NCBI GenBank assembly: GCA_022113835.1
Contig: JAILWY010000026.1
Coordinates: forward strand, 11,807,001 to 11,871,000
Direction: 5' to 3'
DNA: 64,000 nucleotides
Source: Atopsyche davidsoni
Lineage: Eukaryota; Arthropoda; Insecta; Trichoptera; Hydrobiosidae
The notes beneath the pieces are model-generated. The model was given only the letters and a program-made list of their open reading frames with translations, had not been told where the DNA came from and made no database searches. Both the position numbers and the translations under genes were made by a program. Shown here one piece after another: positions 1-11,341 of the stretch; positions within the stretch are counted from its first letter, which is position 1; each line of letters opens with the position of its first letter.

Positions 1-1860
1 ATCTTCAATGAAATGGCCAATTCTATTAGCAGAATAGAATCTATTTTAAGTATTTTTACAATCATCAAAAGCATTTTCCCATTCGGAAATATAAATTAAA
101 TTTACGAAAACTGTATGTCTTCCGGTCGACAAAAATAGAGCATTATGTTCTTTTTCGTATTTTTCCCGGTCAACGTTGACTGCGCGCGTTTGCGACTTTT
201 ACTATTTTTGATTAAGTGCACATTAAATGTTTAAAGCATTTGGCGTCAACGTTTTCATTTTACAATATCAAAATTTAAAGTAACGCCATCAAAAGTATTG
301 TAAAAAAAAATTTAAAGTAATTTAAATTCTATATTCTCAGCGCGCTTTCGGTGAATCATTTTTCAGCAATAACACCGCCAATGTTTTCGGTTCCGAAATT
401 CAAATCACCTGCGCGTACAAAGCCTCAAATGCGATACAGCGGCGCGATGCATCTCACCTATTTGCATACACAACTGGGCGACCCGCAAACCCGCCGACAT
501 TCAAATATCTGAATTAAATATTCATAGATCCCTTGCGCTCGCCTCGTCCGATTCAATTAATTTTATCACCCGAGAGAGAATCGCCCGCGATCGGGAGCGA
601 TCCGTCCTCGGACGCGGAAGGCGAGCGCTACCCTAATCGCGCTCGGGAAGCGTCGCGCCGTTTGATTTACGGAAAACTAAAAAAGCCCCTGGCATTATTT
701 ACCGTTTACCTTTTTTATTGCCAGATAGTCCCAGAAGTAAACAAGAGCGAAGGCAGCTACTACAATTTTGATGGATAAAGTTGGGCACTTTCAGTAATGT
801 CGTAATGATGACATCTCTTTTGCGAGTTGCGTACCGCGGCCGCGGCGCGAGCCTTCACTCCGGAGCGTATTATTTTTATTTACTCCGTTGTGTTGTTTTT
901 TCGTGCCGTTGCTTTTTAAGACTGGCGATAAAGTTATAAGCGAGACTCGCGATATTGTTGCATCTCGAGACTTCAGGCAGAAATCTTCCTACTTTTGAAA
1001 AGCAAAGTATGTAAAAATCTTTCCACTGTCTGGTTGTAAAACGAAAAAATTTCCAACAGCTTTCTAAATATTTTTGCGCTTAATGGATTATTGAAAACGT
1101 TATACGTAATACCAATAACGGATTCGGGGAAATAAACGTGAACATTATTTGCGTACTTGCCTACGTGCGAAATATATTTCTATCTTGACTAAATTCACCT
1201 CAAAATATTATCTCAAAGGTAAACCGAGTCTCTCTGTGCTTTTTTACTTAAAATATCAAATTTTCGAGCCCGCCGATATCAAACGCCAATCTGTTTTCGT
1301 TACAGACTCGTATAAGACTTAAAGTAATACCAGCTGGAGATATGGAAATCATTTTTGGATTTCACAAGTGAACGCTTTCCTCGCGCCGATATGCAGCGTG
1401 CAGTCTGTACTCAGGAATGCCGGCGTTTTATATGGAACGTTCCACATCCACCGGAATTCTTATTCCACACAAACGGTTACTGCCAAACTTTTTCTTTCGA
1501 GAGACCGAAGACGGAAAAGCTGAAATTTCAGATCGTTATGGCTGTTTTGGAATTGTTAAACTGACTATGTTTGATATCTTTTATTGCATTTCGAAAAGCG
1601 AAAAGATTATATTTTTTGCCGCGGAAGCGACATGCCCCAGACGCGGCGGTCACTCTGAAGTTTCTCAATAATTATGAAGGAAATCCCCGATACTCCTTTG
1701 TGTTTTCTTTCAGCCGGCACTAAAATACGCGATATCTATAAAATAACCCATTCAGAAACTTTTCTTTTCCTCGGCTGTTTCCGCTGAAAATAAAAATTGA
1801 GATTTCCTCTGAGAAATAATAGAACGCTTTGCGTTTAACTATTAACTGCGGAGCTCCGGG
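1..1860. other. non-coding stretch, no gene recognised
   Basis: The first 330 bases are AT-rich. From about 340 to 680 the DNA is GC- and CpG-enriched, and an 81-codon frame at 533-778 in that island matches no family I know. A perfect 12-bp palindrome, CCGCGGCCGCGG, lies at 834-845. On the minus strand a good splice-acceptor-like sequence (T-rich tract ending in CAG at 1786-1784) leads into a purine-rich segment, but I see no matching donor. No repeat family, RNA gene or gene was seen. Confidence 0.5.
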
Positions 1861-1940
1861 GCGAGGGATGGTGAGGGGTGGTGAGGGATGGTGAGGGGTG
1901 GTGAGGGATGGTGAGGGATGGCGAGGGATGGCGAGGGATA
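1861..1940 (+). repeat. G-rich minisatellite, 10-bp unit, 8 copies
   Basis: Eight consecutive 10-bp units of the form GYGAGGGRTG run from 1861 to 1940 and differ only at the second and ninth positions (the last unit ends in TA). The G runs on the plus strand could form intramolecular G-quadruplexes. Small frames on both strands cross this array (for example 1835-2092 minus, rich in His-Pro-Ser) and are by-products of the repeat, not genes. Variants of the unit alternate, which suggests growth by slippage. Confidence 0.93.
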
Positions 1941-3216
1941 GAGCCACTGGGGCGGGATCGATGGGGCGGCGTGCATCTCCTCGAGGGTCGCGTCAGCGCC
2001 GCGGGCCGTCCGATATGCTCAGGGCGCGTGAAAAGATTTCGCCCACAGCGGCGGACAAAAAACTCGACATTTCCATGCAAATAACGTTTCAATATAGAAA
2101 CACATAAGAGCTCCGTGACAACTTACTTATTCACAACTTCATAAATATTAAATGTTTCATTCCGATATCGCAAACTTCCTCTTATCCGGTGTCGGGTGTC
2201 GCCTCTCCGCCCTCGCGCGATCTCTTTCTCTCTACTTAGAAAGGTTTAATTCGAATCGGCGAGATATATTTTCACGTCAAATATTTTATTTGATTTAAAA
2301 TTCATGGAATATAAAAGGTGGCAAAGTGTGACACATCAAAATAAATTCTTTTGCAGCTTATTCTTTTCGCGAACGATTTTTGACGTTTCATTTTTTGGAT
2401 AATACATCTGATTCTTTTATATTTTCATCCTCCTGTAATATTAAAATAAAGTCATTTAAAATTTATCTGTATATATCTCATATAAAAAGCACATCCTCTT
2501 AAATTCGAATTTCTCGAAACCATCACCATGTAAAATTATTTATTATCTGTTGAATTATTTTTTATTGTAATATATATTCAAGTAGTATCAATTACAACAT
2601 TTTAACTTATTGATTTTCATAAACTAGCGTTGATTGTTTTTGTATTTAATAGCACATTATATCACTATTTATAATTCATTATTCACCTCGCTGTTGCTGA
2701 GTCACTTGGCTTATTATATTCGTGTAACAGTGATCAAATGAGCACTCGGCTCGAGGCATGCGAGTAACCCGGCAACACCGGCGTTAATTTAGTCAATATT
2801 TACAAAATTAATTACCTTGTAAATATACTTCTCTTTCAGTCTAATTAAAATATCATTCGAGTATTTCAAATTCCCCGGAGAAGCTTCTCTTCTGCTATGC
2901 AAATGAAATCAAAGTAAGATAAACTTAACTCCACATCTCCACACAATAAGCATAAAATATCTCCTCGACTCGCAAAACTTGTGTTGAGCGAGCTTAGCGT
3001 CAACTGCTTTTAATTATCTCGAGAGATAGTATACCTCCCTTTAGACTCAATCATTATACTCTGGTGGGAGACTTGTACGGCTTTGAACACTCAGTGTTCC
3101 CGAGTCTTCAGAATACGAGCTGTACCTATTTCTGATTACGTTTAAAAGTAACTTTTATATAAGCGTTGTTCGTTTACTTAAGACAGCTTTGTGCTTGAAG
3201 ACGTGTGTCCTGTGTA

Positions 3217-3234
3217 CATTATATATATATAATG
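3217..3234. repeat. 18-bp perfect AT palindrome
   Basis: CATTATATATATATAATG reads the same on both strands. It is mostly a short TA run with matching ends, so chance or microsatellite origin is likely. Cruciform formation would be possible but is not implied. Confidence 0.8.
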
Positions 3235-4558
3235 ATTTCGCTCGTACATTTAAATGATAAACCCTGAAACTCTAGTTCTATGTAAAAGCGAAACAAGCAA
3301 CAAACGTACGGCGGCTTTATCATTATAACATCGAGTAAATAATAAATGTATTGGTGTCTTTCCCCACAGAATATATTTTTCTTTAACGTTGTTAAATCGT
3401 TTGATAACAAATGGATAAAATTAGTGGCTTTAGAAAATCAGTCCTTTGCGCAGAACGTCGCCGCTGCATACAAAGTGTACTGAAGAAACCCCGCAATCAA
3501 GATGTTATTCCTTATGCATTCTTATCAAAGGGCAGCCGAGCAATAGCTGTGAAATAATATTACAACTTATTGTAACTCGCTAGTTCAGTTATAATTATAT
3601 TGATAGCTAATATTTAACAATATCTGTTGACTGTTGTCATGATATTTAATCATTTCTACTCTTGTTTTTAACTGCTTTTTTCAAAGAAAGCATACTCAAA
3701 AAGGAGACAAATGAAATAAGTTCTCCTCGCAAAATTTAAATAAAAAAGATCGAATTCAGTCGAATTAAGACATTGAATAAATCTTCACCGGCATAAAATA
3801 CCATTAATAACTTATTTTATTGCTTTTGTGATAATTACTAAAACATAATTATTTTGTACGCATTAATATTTATGAAAAATACTTAGCTGATATAGAAGAG
3901 TTCGTAAACTTTCTAGAAGCAACGTTTTACTGATATTGTTTTAACTTTTATCATTAACTTCAAGGCATAATATAATCAAATTAAAAACATAAGCTTAGTT
4001 TTTGATATCATAATATTTAAAAAATACTACCGTGACTGCAAAATAGTCATTAAGTACAGATAACTCTAGTAGCTTAATATCTGCTTTAATGTTAATCCCG
4101 GTCATTGGTTGGCGGAGAGCGGTCAAAATCACGGAGTAATTTTAGAGGAATTATCATCGCGTACATTAGCGTCTCGACGATGCATCCCAGGTGGAGATAA
4201 ACCTATTTTTGCAGCGCTTCAGGGTTGAGTTACTCCGCCAACCCTAATGCGCCGCCCCGCAATCAGGATCCCATTAACAGGGACATTCCTGCCCACCTTC
4301 CGCCCTTATCTGATGCACATACGCTAATGCAAGACTCTAACTTTATTAGATGCTTCATTTTAAGGATGCTACGTGTAATATTAGACTACCCGCTTCATTA
4401 GCTGGACACCATTTTATTCCACGTATATTTAGTTATCTTCTGTTTGCTGTAATAAAGCTTAAATTATTATGGGGACACGACCCTCTGCTAATTAGCCACT
4501 TTGTTTTTTACTCGCTTGAAATATCAAATAAACATTTATTTTAATTTTAATTTTACAG

Positions 4559-4692
4559 CAGTCACTTACAAAAAAGATCTTAAGTTGTCCAAAGGAATTA
4601 CTCAATCGGTTGTACGTTTACTCTCACGGCCAAAGAGTTGTTCCGAAATGAGCTCGGTATTTGGTATCTCTCATTATTCACAGCTCCGCTAA
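4559..4692 (+). other. weak candidate terminal exon
   Basis: A T-rich tract ending in TTTTACAG (AG at 4557-4558) is a good acceptor. Downstream two frames stay open: one to a TAA at 4690-4692, the other for about 30 codons to a TGA near 4650. An AATAAA hexamer follows at about 4810. The shape is that of a last exon of a coding or long non-coding transcript. In DNA this AT-rich such combinations also arise by chance, and I recognise neither peptide. Confidence 0.12.
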
Positions 4693-5589
4693 ATTCGTAT
4701 TCCGCGTCGCAATTTCACACAAATATCTCATATTTAAAAATAAGCCCACAGCCATCGAAGGAAAACCATTTGTGAGGCAAATTCAAATTTAAAAGCAACG
4801 ATGGCACAAAATAAATACACTTCCCGCAAGCAGATCCCCCGTTCTTGTTTCTTAATTACCACTTACTCCCGGCGGGATTCTAGTAAAAATGCCTAATTAT
4901 TTCGATGTTTATTTACACAGCGCCTTATTTGCAACGTCGTTATATGCCGCGGCACGGAGCCAGCGCGGGACTCGCAAATGAGCTCGCCCGACTGCCAAAA
5001 AGTCGACCAGATCTTCCGGTCCGGGCTTCTGAGCGCTAACTCGGCCGGCCGGCGATACTGATCGAGGTGACGGAATAGTTTCATCTAACCTCAATAAATA
5101 CGCCCCAAAGTTACTCGCCGAAAAGCAAGCGGAACAAGACTCCACCGATACGATCAAAGGAATGGTATTTTCAAGTATAAAATATAACCCTAAACCAAAT
5201 GTATATTATATTGAACTACAAAATTTAAGCTTGCACTGAATAGTGAATTTACCCTCACAAAACTTATTTTAGATGATTACATAAAAAAATTATAATTATA
5301 TAATAATGGCAGGTTCTGGTGGTATTCAACCTTGGTTTTCGTAGAGCCGCTGTAACAAATGACTCCAAATAAAACGGCTCGTCTCCAGCTAAAGTTCGAC
5401 TCATTAGCGAGGTATCAACCCCGCGAATTTATCACCACTCTAATAGCCTAAGCCCGAAATGAGTAATTTTGAATGTAGGTCATTTGGGGTGATGTACTTC
5501 CAGCGGCCGCGCTAGAGCCGCTAGTCACCTGACCGACACTGAATTAGATTTAAACTTACACTGGCCGATTATTCCGTAGATTACCCGAC

Positions 5590-5607
5590 CGCCCGCGGTT
5601 GCGGGCG
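5590..5607. repeat. GC-rich perfect hairpin
   Basis: A 7-bp stem, CGCCCGC/GCGGGCG, closes a GGTT loop inside a GC island. No T-run follows and no function is implied. Confidence 0.8.
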
Positions 5608-6356
5608 CGCCGGGCAGGGCGGGAAGTTGCTCCGAGGTGAGGCGATGGATGGGCCACGGAGATGCTTATCTCGGCAACGGATTGTTGCGAGCCTTCGGAT
5701 ATATTGTGGGTCTTGGACCGTTAGGAATAATAATAGATGAGATACTACTCTATAAACGATCGCCGTAACTTACCCTTCTCAAACTTTAAAACTTACATTC
5801 GTGATGTTTTTTAGCTCGAAATTGGAACAATTTTTTCGATCCCCAATAATGTATCTCCCTTAGAAACCTTATATTAAAGATATATTCAAGCATCAACAAA
5901 TATAATTTTTAAAAAAGCGGCATCTGTTTCATACGTCATACATTACAAAAAGCACTTTTCACAGAATACATTATGTGTTTATTTTTTATTTTTTTATTTT
6001 GTGTACAAGAACTGAATGTTAGATTCTTGGCGCTTGCTCTTCGCTGAGTAAATAACACAGAATCTCCTTCAGCAGAGACTCAACACTCGTGCAGCTGCAT
6101 TGGAGCTATTTTTGTTATACATACGCGACCCTTTCAAATCTTATTTACAGTCGACCCTTTTATCTCACTCTTTGACCGCACTTTACTGAGTAGACATGTT
6201 GTGTACCGCAGAGGGAACGGATGGTAAATATATAATATAATTTGTACCCTGTTGATGTATATTTAAAAACCTTTTGAACACAATAGCTTTATATATTTTT
6301 TAAATTGTAAATAAAAAAAAAACTACTTGGTATATTTAATAAAGTAGCAGACTCAC

Positions 6357-6490
6357 CTACATTTCGAGGGTTGGTCGGCTAGAACTTAGAAGTTTTGGAC
6401 TTTGGTTTCTCTCAATGGCCGTAACCGCAGCATCAGCTTCAATTCTAACTCCATCTAAGTCTCTGACTGCCAACTGACTCCTTCTCGAGC
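6357..6490 (-). other. candidate internal exon, minus strand
   Basis: Read on the minus strand, a pyrimidine-rich acceptor ending in TTCTCTTGGCAG (AG at 6492-6491) is followed by a purine-rich 134-base segment and then by a consensus donor GTGAGT at 6356-6351. Only one frame is open across the segment. It encodes about 44 residues containing the stretch RDLDGVRIEADAAVTAIE, and it ends in a TAG that abuts the GTGAGT donor. An overlapping donor (GTAGGT) lies 4 bases upstream and would keep the frame open. GAA/GAG-rich content fits exonic enhancers. I recognise no family. It could be a coding exon, a long non-coding RNA exon, or chance. Confidence 0.3.
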
Positions 6491-8327
6491 CTGCCAAGAG
6501 AAGAATTTCAAGTGAAACCACCAGCATGCAAGAGATCCTTCGAGAAGTCCACTTAAGTTTATACTTGCTACTCAAAACAATATGAGTTAAGCGTTTCTCA
6601 AACATTAATATTGAAACACAAGATATACAATTAAGAAAGTCGGAACATTTTAAAATCCATTTGTTTTTTAAACGAATGAATAATGTATTAAAACTAATTG
6701 CATGCAAACAAAGCAAAGACATTTTTACAATTTGTTTTACAATCAAAATCAAATTTAATTTTGGTACAATTATCTGAAGTAGTCTTTTTATTAATTAATA
6801 CAAATAAAAACCAGTTATATAAGTGCTCAAATCCTGAGTACAATTACTCTGGCACAACTGAGAATCAAATACCAGCCTCCATGCTAAAACTCACGATTTC
6901 AACAGAATGTCTATCAAGAAAAACTTATTTAGAGCACTTTGATTACGAATGTAAATTGTTTACCGCCATATTAGGTTGAAATTCGATTCTTTTCGCTAGC
7001 AAAATGTCGAATCATTCCGGGTATTTTCCGCCGCCTAAATTAAGCCTGCACCCCACTCCCCTGTCGGGCGTCCTCCCCCGCCCCTCGGCTCTCCACCCCC
7101 GGCGCCATTACTCTCTTATGCCATTTCACGGTTGGCTCATTTATTTGGACGCCGATGCGCGGTTTTAATTTGCGGAACTACCCCCGGTGCGGTGAAGGCT
7201 CTGCGATATCGCTGACCAGAATGCGTGGATATGTTTACAATCAATTCCCAATACGACACACTATCCTAACTACTGCAATCATAAATGTAGTCATTTTAAA
7301 ATGTTTATTCGTTAAACGACTTTTTACAAATTGGTTAGTAATAACTGACTATGATGTTATAAAATTTTAAATCCTTGTACGGTTGTGTGGTTTTGAACGT
7401 GCAGTTTTATTTTTGTATATTTATTTCAGTTACTATTTGAAATTTTTTTTAAATTTGTTCACTGTATATTTGAATTATTATTTTTGAAAATAAGACTACA
7501 AATTTTATGGATGAAATGGAGTGCATTTATATCCAAATTTTTCGTGTTTTTCTTCAATTTCAGCAATATAACAATAAAACGATGACTCAAATTTCAAACG
7601 TATTAAAATTGAAAATATATATATTTTACGTATGCCTAGTTTTAATATTTAAACAATTGAAAAAAAAATACTCACGTTTCACTATTTTATGTACTATTCA
7701 CGATGTGAGATTGATTGATTCATACTACTTTGAAAGATGAATGAAATGTTGTAAAAGTATTTTGCTTAACCACTTTTATATAGTATTTATAGTATTTAAT
7801 AGTATTAATGCACTTCCACGTCTAAAAAAATCTAAATCAAACATAACTTATAACTAAGTTTAGTTTAGCATCTGATGATGATCCAGTGTATCGGGCCTAA
7901 ACTAGTAATGCAAATAATTTACATAAACTCAATGTGAAGACAAAATTACAAAGTTACTTTTATCATTATAATAATGGTTCTTCACGAATCAAATGCCTTG
8001 TCTCTCAACAAGATCAAACATAACTTTATAATAAAAAGATAAATTTGAAATTCTCATTTCATTTTTGATTTACACCCACCTATCACGTTAAGCGAACACA
8101 GCGCTGCTTACGCTGATTACAATTCAGCGCAAAACAGTGAAATTTCGTCAGTGGTTTATAAATTAACAAATTCTATAGGATCCGGTAAAAGTACCAAGTA
8201 TGGATTACCGAATGATTATAGTAAAGCATGCAGCAGCCCATTAGCACAATACGGGCTCTACCTGGTCCATGCATTATCGGCGCTTGTTTCCTTGGTGCTG
8301 ACGTCATAATCCGCGGTGCAGGCCGCC
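6491..8327. other. AT-rich non-coding DNA
   Basis: No gene was recognised. A C-rich GC patch lies at about 7030-7200. Frames at 6698-6979 and 7507-7740 (93 and 77 codons) are Lys/Ile/Asn/Tyr-rich, as expected of AT-rich random sequence. A perfect CRE octamer (TGACGTCA) lies at 8299-8306, just before the C-rich array. About one such octamer is expected by chance in 64 kb. Confidence 0.45.
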
Positions 8328-8369
8328 CTCCCCGCTCCCCGCTCCCCGCTCCCCGCTCCCCGCTCCCCA
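8328..8369 (+). repeat. C-rich minisatellite, 7-bp unit, 6 copies
   Basis: Five perfect CTCCCCG units and one with a terminal change (CTCCCCA) run in tandem. The minus strand carries regular G4 runs and could form a G-quadruplex. The Ser/Pro/Arg- and Gly-rich frames crossing it on both strands are repeat artefacts. Confidence 0.93.
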
Positions 8370-11274
8370 CCCCTATACGCCGACTTTCAGAATCGAATAA
8401 TGATTTATTACATCATTATCTGATGAATCCGTGTTTGCGCTGCGTGTCGGCTTACAACGATGATATAATTAAATTTTCACGCAGGTACAATAGTGCTCAT
8501 ATACTAAACAAGTCCAGAAATACAATATCCTGAATTATTAATTGAAATTTGATACTTATTTCAATTTAATAAACGGAATAATTTAAAGTTTGTGTAGTTC
8601 TTGATTGTTTGTCGGGAATTTTATACGCAATGCTGCTGTGTTAGTTTATTTTACTTTGCGTATACTGTTGGCCGTGCCGGTGCCGGCGTCCCTTGCAGTC
8701 CATCTATTTAGGCAAATCTGCTAGGTTGCCATTACTTGATTAAACATTTACCTCCGGCTTAGTCCCCGCCGGAGTTAGTACATTATATGGTCCGCTGTTC
8801 CGCGCATACATTTGGGATGCGACATTTTTGACCGCGTCCGAACATCGGCCGATTCCCGGGAGACATATTTGCATTAACAGGCCCGTTTTGAGGAATTAAT
8901 TCGGATAATGCGCACCGTGTAATTGTCCGAACAGTCCGCCGCCCCGCCATCCCTCCGCCCGTAATCCCCGCCCTCGCCCCGTCCCTCCCCCTCAGCCGCC
9001 CCGGTATTTATCATTACGGATATTATTATCCACACCTGTTGTTTTCGTGGCCGACTTTATGGAAAATTTGATTTTTTTTAAATGGGGGACGCCCAAAGGG
9101 CGCAAATAACGCGCAGATGAAGGTGAAATTCTGGCCGAGTTAAACTTTTATGGCGGCTTAATTTAATTTTAAAAATAAAATGAAATAGAAACGAATAAAA
9201 AATTTTCTCCGCTCGGAAAACATGTCGCGGCCGCAGTAAGCCGCCCTGAGCCGGAATGACTATATTATTTTATTCGTCCGACCGACGCTGCGTCAGGAAG
9301 CCGGCGGCTCAGGTCGTATTGATTCTGTGTTTTCTCAACCCTCCCGAGCTTGATTAAAATCACACGAGAGGAATGAAACAGTTTTTTTCCCGAATCCGCC
9401 GAGTGAAAATAACGAGACTTATAAACATGTAAATACGCTAAGCGTAAATTTGAACCCGGGCATTAAATAAGGGTTGCCAGGCTTTCGGATCAACCTGTTC
9501 ACTTTTTTGAGAGCGGTACAATAAAAAAGAGATTCAATGTTGTTTCGGCGCCATAACAAGTTGTATCGCACGCACATCCCCTGCGCGGGCCCCCATAAAC
9601 CATGACGCGTAAAAGCGAAGTGCCTTCTCTGCCTTTAAAAACTTAACGCGCTTGTACCTGCCAAATATGCTTAGAAAATTATTTCCTATCTTTTTTAGCG
9701 CCGCCGTCGGTGCTCCCTTCTTTTTGTGAGTTGTAATCCGTTATAAAACATAATATTTACATTTTTTCTTACGATAAACATTTTGAGTAAGGTAAACACA
9801 TAAACTTTTAAATATTATGCCAGAGTTAAGTTATTTTTCCTTGCCGATAATAATCAACGGCAGCTCTAAATTTTAAATTGAAAATTCTTGTGATTTTATA
9901 CTCTTTTAAGTTGTTTTTTTAGTAAATAATTTATGAGTCCTAATTCGTAACAAAGACAATTTAAATTTTAATATTTAAAATATAATGATCAAATAAGTTC
10001 CTCTTTTTTAGAAGTATTTTGTTAACACTTGTTATCGGTAATATTCATCAAACAATCGTTCATGCAAAAAGAAAGTATTTTTATCTTCTATTTTCAAAAC
10101 TGTAAGAGATTTCTTTAAAAACTCCGAAGGAAAATACACTTCTCGTTATCTCTGTAAAAAACTAAAACACAAATTCCCACCGAAGGTACCGACATAAGAT
10201 TTTTATAATGATATTCCGAGCACGGCGCTCCTCCGCTCGGCGAGCCGTTCCGTTTCAAAAGAACTCGGGGAAATTTAAATAACAGAGCAATTATTATTTA
10301 CTCCCCGCTTAATAAAATCAAATAGAACCTCCAATTACTCCCTTCTGCCGGCCGACCGAGCATTCAGCGACCTAACAAACTGCACGCCCCGCGCAAACAA
10401 GTACGCCGCTGTGGCCATTTAGTTTATTTGCCGGATGCAAGGCGGACGTCGCCAATAGCACTGCTGTTATTATTATTATCTAAGCGTAAAGCCATTTATG
10501 CCGAATCAGGCTGTGTTTGACGAGGCCATTGCATCACTACTGCTGCGCGGAGTCAGTCGGGAGCGCTCGCCGCATATGCTCTGGCATGTTTGCTGAAGTC
10601 GGTGAGATATGGTTTACGAACAAATATGTTCAACCAATAGGTATTTGGCGCATGCAATTCAGTCGCCAGGTGGTTCTCGACTTGAATGATACAATTCGCC
10701 GCATATCTTTATTTCGAATAAAATTTCGATTGCGTATCTAGCCTCAAAAAAAAAACTTCATATTGTTCGGCGATTTATCAAATTCAACGATCTTCTTTCA
10801 AAAACACAATATCGGAGGAATGTCCGAAATTTAAATAAAATACACATAAAGCTGAATAAAAATATTTGCATATTTGAAATCTGAAAGCTCCAATCGGATT
10901 CCACTAAAAGGCGCCCTTAATTAGTGCGTGACTCTCTGTATTAAGACTGCGCGCCGCTCCGGGCCGGCCGCCCAGCGCCAGTTAGCGGCCTCTAATTATT
11001 GTTGTGATTTTTTCACGTGCAAGTAAGTTGGACGCTAACGGCGTCGGATTCCGTGCGGCTATTTATGATAAAGAATTAATCAATTCTTCCGCGTTAATTA
11101 CTCGCGTTTAAATGTTATTATTACGAATACTTAGATCGATATCTCGACCGTAAAATAATTTTAAATAATTAAAAAGCAACACCTCAACCTAGTTTTTATT
11201 TACTGAATCACAAGAATGGCATACTTTTACAAAAGGTACGACCGTTAAAATATTTATATAGATTCTGTCAAAAC

Positions 11275-11278
<4 letters not shown>
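8370..11278. other. GC-rich island cluster, no gene
   Basis: Islands lie at about 8640-9010, 9220-9330, 10190-10580 and 10900-11060, separated by AT-rich DNA. The first includes a strongly C-rich segment at about 8935-9003 without a clean period. Several islands carry TTATTA or TAATTA cores of the kind bound by homeodomain proteins. This is compatible with conserved non-coding regulatory elements, but conservation cannot be judged from one sequence. The 74-codon frame at 10517-10741 is unrecognised. Confidence 0.35.

Positions 11279-11338
<60 letters not shown>
11279..11338. repeat. (TA)30 microsatellite
   Basis: Sixty bases of uninterrupted TA dinucleotides. A run of this purity is likely to vary in length between individuals. 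The Ile/Tyr-repeat frame on the minus strand (11189-11467) is produced by it and is not a gene. Confidence 0.98.

Positions 11339-11341
<3 letters not shown>

Larger units (their letters stand above)
1941..6356. other. mostly AT-rich non-coding DNA with three GC islands
   Basis: There is no recognisable gene. GC-enriched islands lie at about 4085-4330, 4850-5160 and 5480-5720. A TATAAAAG box is at 2310-2317 without a clear initiator. A perfect 18-bp AT palindrome lies at 3217-3234. A perfect short hairpin lies at 5590-5607: stem CGCCCGC, loop GGTT, stem GCGGGCG. A strong donor-like site (GAG|GTGAGG) occurs near 5628 on the plus strand and another on the minus strand near 5770, both without convincing partners. 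Confidence 0.45.

Noticed and set aside
8299..8306. Perfect CRE octamer, one of three in the window (also 21780 and 41705)
   Set aside because: About one is expected by chance in 64 kb, and three scattered copies are not enough to claim a regulatory theme.
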